Assembly (NCBI GenBank): GCA_028288705.1 | Contig: JAQBNH010000008.1 | Location: forward strand, 248,001-312,000 | Reading direction: 5' to 3' | From: Ferruginibacter sp. | Lineage (GTDB): Bacteria; Bacteroidota; Bacteroidia; Chitinophagales; Chitinophagaceae | Length of the DNA: 64,000 nt | Shown: positions 1-9,166 of the stretch, piece after piece | How positions within the stretch are numbered: position 1 is the first letter of the stretch | Layout: every line of letters starts with the position of its first letter | Notes under the pieces: model-generated | What the model was told of the DNA's origin: nothing | Databases searched by the model: none | What the model saw: only the letters and a program-made list of their open reading frames with translations | Program-made: the position numbers and the translations under genes

Positions 1-775
1 CAATAAGTTTCACTGTATAAGATCCGGCGACGGTATAATTGTGTGCAGGGTTAGTTTGAGATGAAGTTCCCCCATCGCCAAAATCCCACAAATAAGTAAG
101 TACCCCCGTACCCGTTGACGCATTCTGAAAAACAATATTTACAGGGGATGAACAATTGTTCGGTGCGCTATTCGTAAAATCTGCATGAACACCCTGGCTA
201 ACCTGGATATACTGTGATTTCGTGAGCGTTTTAAAACAGCCACCGCTATTCCCCACGCGAAGAGATACATTGAAATTTCCTGCTGCCGTGTAGGTGTGCG
301 CCGGACTTTGAGCGGTTGAAGTGGCGCCGTCGCCAAAATCCCATTGCCAGCTGTTAATACCACCATTGCCTGCCGAACTTAAATCGGTAAACTGAACCGG
401 CAGCGGAAAACAGCCTGCAAAACGATTGGCAGAAAAATTTACGACAGGTTGCGGTGCGACAGAAATATATTGAGTTTTCGTAATAGAATCTTTGCCGGCA
501 GCATTTTGTACGACTAATTTAATACTGTAGAGGCCGGGATTGAAATAGGTTACAGAAGGATTTTGAAGGAAGGAAACGGTGGCATTACCTAAATCCCAAT
601 GCCAGCTTGTGGGGTTGCCGCCCGATTGATCTGTGAAATTAACCACCAGCGGAGCACAACCTGAAACAGGCGTAGCAGTAAATGCTGCAACCGGTTGCTG
701 TGCTTTGGCAAAAAAGCCAAGAAGCAAAAATAACAGGATAGCGCAACTGGTTTTCACCAGGCTGTGGTCAGGCAT
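1..775 (-). CDS. PKD-repeat secreted surface protein, 3' end outside window
   Basis: The reading frame is open from an ATG at 775 to the left window edge, so the C-terminal part is missing. The first ~25 residues form a signal peptide (hydrophobic ILLFLLLGFF, then AKA-QQ as a likely cleavage site). At least three PKD-type beta-sandwich repeats follow, with the cores WHWDLGN, WQWDFGDG and YLWDFGDG. The first core is degenerate. Each repeat starts with a C-x-P-L/P pair typical of Bacteroidota adhesins. PKD proteins of this kind are exported and often carry a T9SS C-terminal sorting domain, which cannot be seen here. The ligand is unknown. A tandem AGGTAT hexamer lies upstream at 801-812. Confidence 0.85.
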   Translation of the reverse strand, partial: MPDHSLVKTSCAILLFLLLGFFAKAQQPVAAFTATPVSGCAPLVVNFTDQSGGNPTSWHWDLGNATVSFLQNPSVTYFNPGLYSIKLVVQNAAGKDSITKTQYISVAPQPVVNFSANRFAGCFPLPVQFTDLSSAGNGGINSWQWDFGDGATSTAQSPAHTYTAAGNFNVSLRVGNSGGCFKTLTKSQYIQVSQGVHADFTNSAPNNCSSPVNIVFQNASTGTGVLTYLWDFGDGGTSSQTNPAHNYTVAGSYTVKLI

Positions 776-876
776 AGGTAGATTCGTTTGTTTTACGTTC
801 AGGTATAGGTATAGTTAGGGCTATAAATGCATAACTCTAAATTCGTCAAAAAATTGCCTTTACGTAAAAAAACAAT

Positions 877-1359
877 CTATAATCTTTGCATGTGTAAAAC
901 CTTGGCATCGGTACTTCCCCAGGGAGCTAGTTCCATCACAGGAAAAGCTTTCTTGGTAAACCGCCATTCGCGGTTAATAAAGGTAAAACCAGCAGGAATT
1001 GAAGGCTGGGTAATATTGATGACCAGTTTGCCATAATCATCATTGCTGGTCCAGGTGCCGGTATACGTAACGCCGTTTTTCGCCGCTGTCATCGGCCCAT
1101 CGAAATAAGTATTTTTCATGAGGCGGAAAACATAGCCATTGTACTGAGCCGTGAGATCAGTTCCGTTATCATTGGCATTGCTCACGATGAAATCACGGTT
1201 TAAAACATTCTGTTCAAAATACTGCTGGAGAAGATTTTCGGTTGCCTGGTTGCTCCCGGTTTTACTACAACCACCTGCAAAAAGCATGACAGCCGCTAAT
1301 AGCGTTGCAATCACAAAGCGCCATTTAAAAAAAATGCGGTCGAAGCGTTTGTTATCCAT
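877..1359 (-). CDS. putative lipoprotein of unknown function
   Basis: About 160 residues from the ATG at 1359. I prefer this start to the in-frame ATG at 1392 because it places a normal lipoprotein signal after a short basic N-terminus. The hydrophobic stretch ends in the lipobox LFAGGC, so the mature protein should be lipid-anchored in an outer or inner membrane. The remainder is a small soluble domain with no family I recognise; it has a GTWTSNDDYGKLVI segment that looks like a small beta-barrel or lipocalin-like strand pattern. Its start overlaps the 3' end of the upstream carboxypeptidase gene by 8 bases, so the two are probably cotranscribed and translationally coupled. Confidence 0.75.
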   Translation of the reverse strand: MDNKRFDRIFFKWRFVIATLLAAVMLFAGGCSKTGSNQATENLLQQYFEQNVLNRDFIVSNANDNGTDLTAQYNGYVFRLMKNTYFDGPMTAAKNGVTYTGTWTSNDDYGKLVINITQPSIPAGFTFINREWRFTKKAFPVMELAPWGSTDAKVLHMQRL

Positions 1360-2842
1360 AGATATTCCCGTATTTATTTCTTGCATAATCAATAAAGTAT
1401 TGACTGTTCAGTGTTTCTCCCGTGGCCATCTTACAAAGCTCGGAGGAATTGTAATAACGCCCGTGGCGATAAATTTGTTGTTGCAACCAGTTCCACGCTT
1501 TTATGCTGTTACCGTAGGCGATCTCTCTCTCCAAAGAGGGCTGTTCTTTCAAAATAGCTGCATAGAGTTGCGCAGCATATAAACTTCCGATGCTATAAGT
1601 TGCGAAATAGCCAAAACTACCATGGCACCAATGGATATCCTGCAGGCAACCACGTTTGTCGTCAGGTACGGTTACCCCTAAATAATTTTTATAAGATTCA
1701 TTCCAGATCGCCGGGATATCTTTCGCTGTAATGCTGCCTTCGATCAGCTGTTTCTCAATTTCGTAGCGGATCATCACATGAAAATGATAGGTAATCTCAT
1801 CGGCCTCTGTCCGGATCAGTGATGGCTGAACTTTATTGATGCCTGCATAAAATTGTTGCAGTGAAACGCCACCGAGTTGTTCCGGAAACAGTTGTTGTAA
1901 TTCAGGGTAATGGCTGGTCCAAAACGGCAGGCCTCGCCCGATACAATTTTCCCACAACCGGCTCTGGCTTTCATGAATACTCAGGCTGCAATATTCGCCT
2001 AATGGCAACCCATATTCTTCAGCCGGTAAACCTTGTTCATACAGGGCATGTCCACCTTCGTGGATGCAACTCCAGAGCATGTTGCCAAAATCGTTTTCAT
2101 CGATGCGCGTGGTAACACGAACATCATGGCTGTTAAAATTTGTGGTGAACGGGTGCTCGCTGATATCCTGCCTGCCGGCTTCAAAATCGAAATGCATATT
2201 TTTCAGGATATCCATCCCAAACTGCCATTGCTTGTCTTTATCAAAATGCTGATGCAGGAATGAATTATCTACCTGCGGTTTAGAACTGATTTCGCGGTAA
2301 AGGCCCAGCAGCTGAGGTTTCAGGTTGTTGAACAAATCATCTGTTGTAGCAACAGTGAGGCCTTTATCATATTCATTCATTAAAGCATCGTAGGGATGAT
2401 GCTCATAACCTAACAGATCCGCTTCCTGTTTTTTGAGGTCGATAATAGCAGCCAGAGGTTCCTGGAAAACAGCGAAATTATTTTGCTTCCGTGCTTCGAT
2501 CCAGGCGTGAAAACTTTTGTTCACCGCTTCGCTCATTTTCCTGACGAATGCCGCCGGTAATTTTTTGCTTTTGTGATAATCCTCCAGGCTTAAATCGACG
2601 TTTCTTTTCTCCGGGTCTGACAGCCCGACTGCTGCTTCCAGTTGCTGCAGGAGGCCGCCCATTTCAGCACCGGTAAATTGTTCATGGGCCAATTCCGTAA
2701 GTGTGGCGATCTGCCGTCCGCGCAACTCTCCACCCTTTGGTGGAAGATAGGTTTCCTGGTCCCACTGTAGTACAGCGGAAGCATATCGCAGATCTGCAAT
2801 TTTTTGCAGGCTATCCTTGTATTGATTGTAAACTGAATGCAT
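1352..2842 (-). CDS. M32 family metallocarboxypeptidase (thermostable carboxypeptidase 1 type)
   Basis: 496 residues, the normal length for peptidase family M32, which removes C-terminal amino acids from peptides with broad specificity. The zinc-binding HEGGH lies at residues 261-265, inside the longer motif HEGGHALYEQG. The second family signature HESQSRLWEN follows at about 290. The N-terminal region (ASAVLQWDQETYLPP) is also typical. There is no signal peptide, so it is cytoplasmic. The upstream region contains a perfect -7 element (CAAATATA on the plus strand, 2858-2865) ending 15 bases before the ATG. The gene overlaps the following lipoprotein gene by 8 bases. Confidence 0.95.
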   Translation of the reverse strand: MHSVYNQYKDSLQKIADLRYASAVLQWDQETYLPPKGGELRGRQIATLTELAHEQFTGAEMGGLLQQLEAAVGLSDPEKRNVDLSLEDYHKSKKLPAAFVRKMSEAVNKSFHAWIEARKQNNFAVFQEPLAAIIDLKKQEADLLGYEHHPYDALMNEYDKGLTVATTDDLFNNLKPQLLGLYREISSKPQVDNSFLHQHFDKDKQWQFGMDILKNMHFDFEAGRQDISEHPFTTNFNSHDVRVTTRIDENDFGNMLWSCIHEGGHALYEQGLPAEEYGLPLGEYCSLSIHESQSRLWENCIGRGLPFWTSHYPELQQLFPEQLGGVSLQQFYAGINKVQPSLIRTEADEITYHFHVMIRYEIEKQLIEGSITAKDIPAIWNESYKNYLGVTVPDDKRGCLQDIHWCHGSFGYFATYSIGSLYAAQLYAAILKEQPSLEREIAYGNSIKAWNWLQQQIYRHGRYYNSSELCKMATGETLNSQYFIDYARNKYGNIYG

Positions 2843-2857
2843 ATTTTAATAACTACG

Positions 2858-2865
2858 CAAATATA
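2858..2865 (-). promoter_or_regulatory. Bacteroidota -7 element (TATATTTG) of the M32 peptidase gene
   Basis: Read on the minus strand this is TATATTTG, an exact match to the TAnnTTTG consensus of the Bacteroidota primary sigma factor. It would give a short leader of roughly 10 bases before the ATG at 2842. No convincing TTG at the -33 position is seen at normal spacing, so the call rests on one element. Confidence 0.5.
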
Positions 2866-3015
2866 AGCGTCTGGTGACAGTACATGAAGATCAGTTAACA
2901 ATCCAGCCCTTAAAATCTAACTATTAATTATAAAAAGGCTTGCCAGGCTCGTACGAAAATAATACAGTGGAATGTTGCTTAAGGCTTTACCTTAGCCAAC
3001 AATAATAGCTACAAA

Positions 3016-4116
3016 ATGCTGATCAGAGAAATCATCGCGCCACTTGAAAAATTCGCCCCGCCTGCATTACAGGAAGATTATGATAATACCGGGTTGATTT
3101 GCGGTAACAGTTCGTGGGAATGTTCGGGTGTATTGCTCTGCCTCGACAGTACGGAAGATGTCATTAGCGAAGCCAAAGAAAAAAACTGCAACCTGGTGAT
3201 CGCTCATCATCCTATTGTTTTCCGGGGACTAAAAAAAATCACGGGCAAAAATTACGTGGAGCAAACGATCATCAATGCTATCAAAAATGATGTCGCCATT
3301 TATGCGATCCATACAAACCTCGATAATGTGATCGGCGGCGTAAGCGGTAAAATGGCCGACAAGTTAGGACTCATTAACCGCAGTATCCTGGCGCCCAAGA
3401 CAAACCTCCTGCGAAAATTGTCTGTTTTTGTGCCAGTTGACTACCAGCAGACTTTAATGGATGCACTTTTTACAGCCGGCGCTGGCGCAATTGGTGACTA
3501 TTCCGATTGTAGTTTCAGTACGACCGGCAACGGTACTTTTAAAGCCGGGCCCGGCACAAATCCTTTCATAGGAAAAATTAATGAACGCCATACTGAACAG
3601 GAAGTTCGCGTTGAAGTGATTTTTCCACATTGGCAGGAAGCCGGAATCATCCGCGCGATGAAGGCCAATCATCCGTATGAAGTGGTGGCCCACGACATTT
3701 ACGCACTTACAAATCTTTTCCAGGAGACTGGAGCTGGAATCATAGGCGAATTATCCGAAAGTCAACCCGCAGAACAATTCCTTCAGACGCTCAAAAACAC
3801 ATTCAATATTCCCGTAATAAAACATAGCCGAATGTTGAATACAGCAATCAGGAAGGTCGCGCTTTGTGGCGGCGCGGGAAACTTTCTTACTGGTGCAGCG
3901 ATTGGCGCAGGGGCTGATATTTATATAACCGCCGACCTGAAATACCATGAATTTTTTGATGCTGACGGAAAACTGCTGCTGGCAGATATCGGCCACTACG
4001 AGAGTGAGCAATTCAGCATTGACCTTCTATTTGATATTTTGAGCAATAAATTCCCTAACTTTGCCGTCCTAAAAACCGGTGTGCATACCAACCCCGTTCA
4101 GTATTTTAAAGGTTAG
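3016..4116 (+). CDS. Nif3-like dinuclear metal centre protein (GTP cyclohydrolase 1 type 2 homolog)
   Basis: 366 residues, the length of the long YqfO-type members that carry an inserted middle domain (about residues 130-230) between the two halves of the Nif3 fold. Metal-ligand motifs are present: AHHPIVF near residue 63 and HTNLDN near 98 in the N-terminal half, then DIGHYESEQ near the C-terminus. The family forms hexameric toroids with two metals per subunit. The biochemical role is unsettled despite the GTP cyclohydrolase label. It is followed 77 bases later by the zinc-ribbon gene, a neighbour pair common in Bacteroidota. Confidence 0.93.
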   Translation: MLIREIIAPLEKFAPPALQEDYDNTGLICGNSSWECSGVLLCLDSTEDVISEAKEKNCNLVIAHHPIVFRGLKKITGKNYVEQTIINAIKNDVAIYAIHTNLDNVIGGVSGKMADKLGLINRSILAPKTNLLRKLSVFVPVDYQQTLMDALFTAGAGAIGDYSDCSFSTTGNGTFKAGPGTNPFIGKINERHTEQEVRVEVIFPHWQEAGIIRAMKANHPYEVVAHDIYALTNLFQETGAGIIGELSESQPAEQFLQTLKNTFNIPVIKHSRMLNTAIRKVALCGGAGNFLTGAAIGAGADIYITADLKYHEFFDADGKLLLADIGHYESEQFSIDLLFDILSNKFPNFAVLKTGVHTNPVQYFKG

Positions 4117-4193
4117 CCCAGCGCATATTTACCTTCATCATCGAACCCAAAGTTGTAGCCGCAACGGACAAACAAATAAAACAATCAAAAATT

Positions 4194-4949
4194 ATGGCTT
4201 CTGTTAAAGAATTCTCTGTTGAAGAAAAATTAACCTCTCTAGTTCGCCTCCAGAAGATCGACAGCAAATTGGATGAAATCCAGATCCTTAAAGGAGAGCT
4301 GCCAATGGAAGTGAAGGACCTTGAAGATGAGATCGAAGGCCTGCATGCCCGCCAGACGCGCGTAGAAGAAGAGATCAATGGCATCACAGAATTTATTGAA
4401 CAAAAGAAAGAAGGCATTAAAGAAGCGCAGGGGCTGATCACGAAATATGAAAAGCAAAGCGAGAATGTAAAGAACAACCGTGAGTTTGAAGCGATCAATA
4501 AAGAGATCGAGATGCAGCAACTGGAAGAAAAACTTTGCGAAAAGCATATTAAGGATGCAACCGAAGAAATCGCTGAAAAAGCAAAGCAATTAGAGTTTGC
4601 TAAAAAAGCTGTAGCAACGAAAGAAACCAACTTAAGTGGTAAAAAAGGTGAGCTGGAAAAGATCATCAGCGAAACAGAAAAAGAAGAGAAGCAATATAAC
4701 AAAGAAGCTGAAGCTGCACGGAGTCATGTGGACGAAAGGTTGTTACTGAGCTACGATCGCATCCGCAAAAATTACCGCAATGGCCTTGCAGTTGTGCCTG
4801 TTGAACGAGATAGCTGTGGTGGTTGTTTTCATGCCATCCCGCCGCAAAAACAGAGCGAAATTAAACTACGTAAAAAAGTAATGGTTTGTGAAAACTGCGG
4901 ACGTATCCTCGTAGATGCCGACCTGGATGACAGTGTGGAAGTAAAATAA
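4194..4949 (+). CDS. coiled-coil protein with C-terminal C4 zinc ribbon (DUF164/CdsZ-like)
   Basis: 251 residues. Residues ~10-180 are a long charged coiled coil rich in Glu, Lys and Gln. The last ~60 residues hold four zinc-binding cysteines as CGGC and CENC (CGGCFHAIPP and VCENCGRILVD). This is the architecture of the C4-type zinc-ribbon family, proposed to bind nucleic acid or to act as a scaffold; no enzyme activity is expected. It lies downstream of the Nif3-like gene and ends just before an intrinsic terminator. No signal peptide is present. Confidence 0.9.
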   Translation: MASVKEFSVEEKLTSLVRLQKIDSKLDEIQILKGELPMEVKDLEDEIEGLHARQTRVEEEINGITEFIEQKKEGIKEAQGLITKYEKQSENVKNNREFEAINKEIEMQQLEEKLCEKHIKDATEEIAEKAKQLEFAKKAVATKETNLSGKKGELEKIISETEKEEKQYNKEAEAARSHVDERLLLSYDRIRKNYRNGLAVVPVERDSCGGCFHAIPPQKQSEIKLRKKVMVCENCGRILVDADLDDSVEVK

Positions 4950-4967
4950 TTTCCCGATTAATATTTG

Positions 4968-4995
4968 AAAGCCTGCTTTACCGAGCAGGCTTTTT
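4968..4995. terminator. bidirectional intrinsic terminator
   Basis: A 7-bp perfect stem GCCTGCT/AGCAGGC with a 6-base loop, flanked by AAA on the left and TTTTT on the right. It can therefore terminate the plus-strand zinc-ribbon gene (stop at 4949). In reverse it gives a hairpin followed by TTTC for the convergent VWA gene (stop at 5003). Confidence 0.85.
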
Positions 4996-5002
4996 CACGC
5001 CC

Positions 5003-6775
5003 TTAATCGTCCTTAGGTTTGGCTTTCTTTTTCTTTTTGGGTTCGTACAATTTCTCCGCCTTGTCAACGAGGAGCAGGAACTCTTTCTGGAGAAAATCAT
5101 TTTTATCGGCAGCTGACTGGGCAGTTGATCTGATCAGGTCCCAATCCGTGATACCCTGGAATTTGGAGTTCTTTAATTTCAATCCCAGCATCAACACTGC
5201 CGCGCCAAATTTGAGTTGTGGGTCTATTTTATCCATCTGCGCATAATCAGCCTTAATATTGTAATTAAGCCGATGATTGAGGGTGTCATTCAGCAAACTA
5301 TATCGCAGGCTCACCACAGCGAGTTCTTCGGCAACAGTGGTGCTGATCGTTAATTGGTTTTGTTGCGTGGGCACGATTTCAAAAACGGCGAGTGTGCTGT
5401 TTCCGCTGCCGATCTCACCACCTTCCAGGTCACTGCCGGCATCGGCAATCGCTTCTTTCTTATTATCAAAACCCAGCAGCCGATACTCTTTAACCATCGC
5501 CGGGTTAAACTCCACATTCATAAATACATCGTCAGCCACTGCGTAAAAAGTTTGCGTTAGTTCTTTCACTAAAACTTTTTCGGCTTCGGCAATATCATCG
5601 AGGTAGGCATAATTGCCGTTACCTTTTTTCGCCAGTGTTTGTAATTTTGAGTCCTTAAAGTTTCCCATTCCTACGCCGAGGCAGGTCAGGTATACGCCTG
5701 TTTGCCTTTGCTTAGTGATCAGTTCATCCATGGCTTTTTCAGAAGTTTCCCCAACATTAAAATCTCCGTCGGTAGCCAGGATCACCCGATTATTGCCACC
5801 TTTGATAAAAGTGCTTTCTGCCAGTTTATAGGCAGCACGTATGGCAGATTCACCCGGGGTATCGCCTGCGGCTGTGAGTTCCTCAATTGACTTTGATATC
5901 TTATCTTTTTCTGCACCTGAAGTTGGTTGTAACCAGATGCCCACTGTTCCGCCGTACATTACAATGGAGACGGTATCAATCGCCCGCAGGTTTTTTACAA
6001 ACAGCTGGAAGGCTGCTTTCAACAAAGGCAACCGGTTCGGCATATCCATACTGCCCGATACATCCACTAGAAAGACAAAATTGCCAGGAGGTATTTTTTC
6101 CAGGTTTAATTTTTTGGCACTCACATTTAAGAACAACAATTGCTTTCCCGGATTCCAGGGGCATGAAGTCATTTGTGATTCAACACGAAACACCTGACCG
6201 GGATCAGGCTCGCGGTAATGCAGGTTAAAATAGTTCAGCATTTCCTCCACGCGAACGGCATCGGGCGGCACAGGGCTTTTCATATTAATGAAGCGCCGCA
6301 CATTGCTGTAAGAAGCTTTGTTTACATTAAGTGAGAAACCGGTGTTAGGGAAATTGGCGGCTTTTACGAATTCATTTTCCACCAACTGGAAATAGGTTTC
6401 GTTGCTCACAAACAAGTTCAGCCGCGAACTTTGCTTTAAGTCTTTTGTAATGGAGATAAGCTTTGGCTTATTATTATTTGCGTGCGAGGCAGAAGTTTTT
6501 AAAACTATACTTTGCCAGAGATCAGATTTTACGCGTAATGATTTTACTTCATATCCATCAAGGCTAAACGAAAGTGAATCATATGCATTAGGCACGGTGA
6601 AACCAAAGCTGCCGTAAGAACCGGAATAATAAATGGAGCGCGCAGAATGCAGAAAGATCTTTACATTTTGCAGCGGCTGATTTTTTTCATCCTTAACATC
6701 TCCCCGCAAATAGTACTGCGCAGATGCAGGAATTGCAAAACAGAGGAGCAAGCAATATAGGATGGCTTTTTTCAA
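5003..6775 (-). CDS. secreted von Willebrand factor A protein, YfbK type, with N-terminal carboxypeptidase-regulatory-like domain
   Basis: 590 residues. Residues 1-20 are a signal peptide ending ASA-Q. Residues ~21-95 form a carboxypeptidase-D regulatory-like beta domain. A YfbK-type N-terminal region follows (SPVPPDAVRVEEMLNYF near 167). The VWA domain begins at ~230 with the intact MIDAS motif DVSGSM at 238-243. The remaining residues up to ~560 match the C-terminal DUF3520 part of YfbK proteins. The tail is lysine-rich. It is expected in the periplasm or envelope and to bind a metal ion and a protein partner; the partner is unknown. It lies 68 bases downstream of hpt and ends convergently at a terminator. 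Confidence 0.9.
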   Translation of the reverse strand: MKKAILYCLLLCFAIPASAQYYLRGDVKDEKNQPLQNVKIFLHSARSIYYSGSYGSFGFTVPNAYDSLSFSLDGYEVKSLRVKSDLWQSIVLKTSASHANNNKPKLISITKDLKQSSRLNLFVSNETYFQLVENEFVKAANFPNTGFSLNVNKASYSNVRRFINMKSPVPPDAVRVEEMLNYFNLHYREPDPGQVFRVESQMTSCPWNPGKQLLFLNVSAKKLNLEKIPPGNFVFLVDVSGSMDMPNRLPLLKAAFQLFVKNLRAIDTVSIVMYGGTVGIWLQPTSGAEKDKISKSIEELTAAGDTPGESAIRAAYKLAESTFIKGGNNRVILATDGDFNVGETSEKAMDELITKQRQTGVYLTCLGVGMGNFKDSKLQTLAKKGNGNYAYLDDIAEAEKVLVKELTQTFYAVADDVFMNVEFNPAMVKEYRLLGFDNKKEAIADAGSDLEGGEIGSGNSTLAVFEIVPTQQNQLTISTTVAEELAVVSLRYSLLNDTLNHRLNYNIKADYAQMDKIDPQLKFGAAVLMLGLKLKNSKFQGITDWDLIRSTAQSAADKNDFLQKEFLLLVDKAEKLYEPKKKKKAKPKDD

Positions 6776-6843
6776 GAAATAACGATTAAGTAAAATAGCT
6801 ATTTTCTTTGAATAGACAACATTTAGAAGGTTAATGTTGCCTC

Positions 6844-7383
6844 CTACTCGCCAATGAGCTGATAGATCTCTTTCAGGTTTCTTGCAAGACCATCATAATC
6901 CAAACCGTAACCTAACAGGAATTTATTTGGAACGCTGAAGCCGAGATAATCGATACTGATCGCGTGTTGCAGCGCTTCAGGTTTATGAAGCAGTGAAGCA
7001 ATTTTTAAAGAGGCCGGTTGCTGATCTGTGAGTTGAGGTAAGAATTCGGCCAGTGTTTTACCCGTGTCTACAATGTCTTCTACAATGATGACATGGCGGT
7101 CTTTTAATGACTCATCCAAACCGATTGAAGTGATCACGTGGCCCGTACTACGCGTACCCTTATACGAAGCAAGTTTGATAAAACAAATCTCTGCATCTAT
7201 AGTCAATTCTTTAAAAAGATCAGATGCGAACATGAAAGAGCCATTGAGGATCGCGATAAACAATGGTCGTTTTCCGGCATAATCCCGATTGATTTCTGCA
7301 CCAACACGTTTCACCTGCGCTGCGATTTCTGCAGCAGTTAAATAAGGTTCAAACCTTTTATCGTTTACCTGGATCACTGACAT
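6844..7383 (-). CDS. hpt: hypoxanthine phosphoribosyltransferase
   Basis: 179 residues, the usual bacterial HPRT length. The enzyme converts hypoxanthine (and guanine) plus PRPP to IMP/GMP for purine salvage in the cytoplasm. The PRPP-binding signature VIIVEDIVDTGKTL is intact, and an N-terminal loop PLFIAILNGSFMFASDL matches the family. It is the last gene of a tight run: the upstream glucosaminidase gene ends 5 bases before its ATG, so it is probably cotranscribed with the symporter, methyltransferase and glucosaminidase genes. Confidence 0.95.
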   Translation of the reverse strand: MSVIQVNDKRFEPYLTAAEIAAQVKRVGAEINRDYAGKRPLFIAILNGSFMFASDLFKELTIDAEICFIKLASYKGTRSTGHVITSIGLDESLKDRHVIIVEDIVDTGKTLAEFLPQLTDQQPASLKIASLLHKPEALQHAISIDYLGFSVPNKFLLGYGLDYDGLARNLKEIYQLIGE

Positions 7384-7388
7384 GTAAC

Positions 7389-8525
7389 TTATTTTGAAAT
7401 AATTAATTCCTGGCCGATACGGAGTTCATCATTCGACAAACCGTTCCAGTCACGGATATCCTGAACGGAAACATTGTATTTTTTAGCAATGCTGAATAAC
7501 CCTTCTTTTGGTTGTACCGCATGGATTTTTTTTGCTGCCGGAGCCGCATCCGGCAATACTGCCAATCCCGGACGTAAACGAACCTGCGTTCCCTGCCTGA
7601 TCATCCCCGGCTGCGCCAGTTGGTTGTACGACTGAAGCAAGGCCAGTTGAATACCGTTGTTCTGGGAAATATCATACAGGCTTTCTGTTTGCAGAGCCGT
7701 GTAATAATCGCGATTGCCTTGTTTCGCCTTCTTTTCTAAATATATCCACTGGTCTTCCGAAATCAACCCGTCATTTTTAAGGTCGTTGTATTCAAGCAAT
7801 TTTGAAAGGGAGATATCATTCACTGTGGCAATCGCTAACAAAGATGTTCCGCGTAAAGCAAACACTGCTTTCAGGTTATTAAAATGACTGTTATCGGACT
7901 TTTTTACCGGTATCGTTTCACCAATTTTTATCGGTCCTGATGTAGTGGTTTTTGCCATGATCTTTTCCTGGTTGGCATCTTCAGCTTGTTTCAAGGGATC
8001 TTTAATCGGCTGCTCATCGAGGAACTGAACATTATATTGCTGCAGGTTGTACTTCTCAATATTCGTTATCAGTATTTCGGGATAACGTGGGTTGGTTGCG
8101 TAACCTGCTTTCTTCAATCCATAAGCCCAGCCTTTGTAATCGGTTGGCTCCAGTAAAAACAGCGAAGCATAGCGGGAACTGTTCCGCAGGAAATTACTAT
8201 GATCGCGGTAACTGTCCTCAGGATTATCATACTTGCGGAAACACTCTCCCACTGCATCATCCGTGTGGGAAACAGACTCTCCCGTCCAGTTAGATTTACA
8301 CTTTATACCAAAATGGTTGTTTGATTTTTTTACCAGCACACTGTTGCCATTTTCTGTTTCCAGGATTCCCTGCGCGAGTGTGATGGATGCGGGTATGCCC
8401 ATCCGTTTCATTTCCTGGATCGCAATGTCTTTATACGTAGCGATGTATTCCTGCACCGTAATGTTTTGCGCAAGCAGGCAACGAGATGATAAAATAACAA
8501 CTATCAGAAAAAAAACCTTTTTCAT
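7389..8525 (-). CDS. exported glucosaminidase (GH73) with LysM repeats
   Basis: 378 residues. A signal peptide (residues 1-20, ending LLAQ) is followed by a GH73 glucosaminidase domain at ~25-165, with the family pattern SITLAQGILETENG (catalytic Glu in ILETE, near 56-58), NNHFGIKC and YRDHSNFL. The C-terminal ~45 residues are a clear LysM module (EGLFSIAKKYNV ... LRIGQELIISK). Two weaker LysM-like segments lie at ~215-315. It should cleave N-acetylglucosamine linkages in peptidoglycan in the periplasm. It is two bases downstream of the methyltransferase gene in a four-gene operon. Confidence 0.92.
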   Translation of the reverse strand: MKKVFFLIVVILSSRCLLAQNITVQEYIATYKDIAIQEMKRMGIPASITLAQGILETENGNSVLVKKSNNHFGIKCKSNWTGESVSHTDDAVGECFRKYDNPEDSYRDHSNFLRNSSRYASLFLLEPTDYKGWAYGLKKAGYATNPRYPEILITNIEKYNLQQYNVQFLDEQPIKDPLKQAEDANQEKIMAKTTTSGPIKIGETIPVKKSDNSHFNNLKAVFALRGTSLLAIATVNDISLSKLLEYNDLKNDGLISEDQWIYLEKKAKQGNRDYYTALQTESLYDISQNNGIQLALLQSYNQLAQPGMIRQGTQVRLRPGLAVLPDAAPAAKKIHAVQPKEGLFSIAKKYNVSVQDIRDWNGLSNDELRIGQELIISK

Positions 8526-8527
8526 TT

Positions 8528-9166
8528 TTATAATTTTCGGATGATCAGGAGCCCGTCTCTAACGGTTAACAACACCTGCTCTACGCGCTTATCCGCGGCC
8601 ACATGTTCATTAAATGCCTGGATAGCTTTTGCATTTTTGCCTTTGAGTTCTGCTTCAAGTACTTGTCCGTGAAACAGCACATTGTCGGCGATCAGCCAGC
8701 CTCCCGGCTTAAGCAGCGGCAAAGTTAGTTCGTAATATTCAATATAGCTAACCTTATCGGCATCGATGAATACCAAATCCCACTGTTGCTCCAGTTGCGG
8801 AATGATTTCCCGTGCGTCGCCGGTATGTACAAAAACGCGATTTGTAAAACCCGCCCGCCCAATATGTTGAATGGCTGTTTCCGCATCTTCGTGCCGGATT
8901 TCAATCGTATCCAGCCGGCCGCCGCGCTTTAACCCTTTCGCTAAACAAACGGCACTGAAACCAGTGAAGGTTCCAATCTCGAGAATAGTCTCGGGCGAGA
9001 TCATTCTTGAAATCATTTCTAAAAAAATTCCTTGTGTATGCCCGCTCAGCATATGCGCGTGAGGATGAGCAGCTGTTGTTTGCTGCTCAATCGCTGTCAA
9101 CGCAGGGTCGAGTGCAGTTGTGAAGGCAGCTGCATAAGTCTCCGCGGATGGCAACAGGAACTCCAT
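8528..9166 (-). CDS. SAM-dependent O-methyltransferase (family 3, class I)
   Basis: 212 residues, a standard length. The SAM-binding glycine loop EIGTFTGFSAVCLA starts near residue 60. The metal/SAM motif VFIDADK near ~135 and LKPGGWLIADNVLFHG mark the catechol/caffeoyl-CoA O-methyltransferase-like family. The physiological acceptor cannot be deduced. Its ATG overlaps the stop of the symporter gene by one base (TAATG), indicating translational coupling. It lies two bases upstream of the glucosaminidase gene. Confidence 0.9.
   Translation of the reverse strand: MEFLLPSAETYAAAFTTALDPALTAIEQQTTAAHPHAHMLSGHTQGIFLEMISRMISPETILEIGTFTGFSAVCLAKGLKRGGRLDTIEIRHEDAETAIQHIGRAGFTNRVFVHTGDAREIIPQLEQQWDLVFIDADKVSYIEYYELTLPLLKPGGWLIADNVLFHGQVLEAELKGKNAKAIQAFNEHVAADKRVEQVLLTVRDGLLIIRKL

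Noticed and set aside
849..858. Palindrome TTTACGTAAA between the PKD gene and the lipoprotein gene.
   Set aside because: Ten bases with no T run or partner site; too short to call an operator or terminator.
881..892. AATCTTTGCATG on the plus strand, resembling the promoter-plus-ATG pattern seen at rlmN and mnmE.
   Set aside because: It lies in the antisense of the lipoprotein gene end, has a mismatch in the element, and the following frame is only the shadow of that gene.
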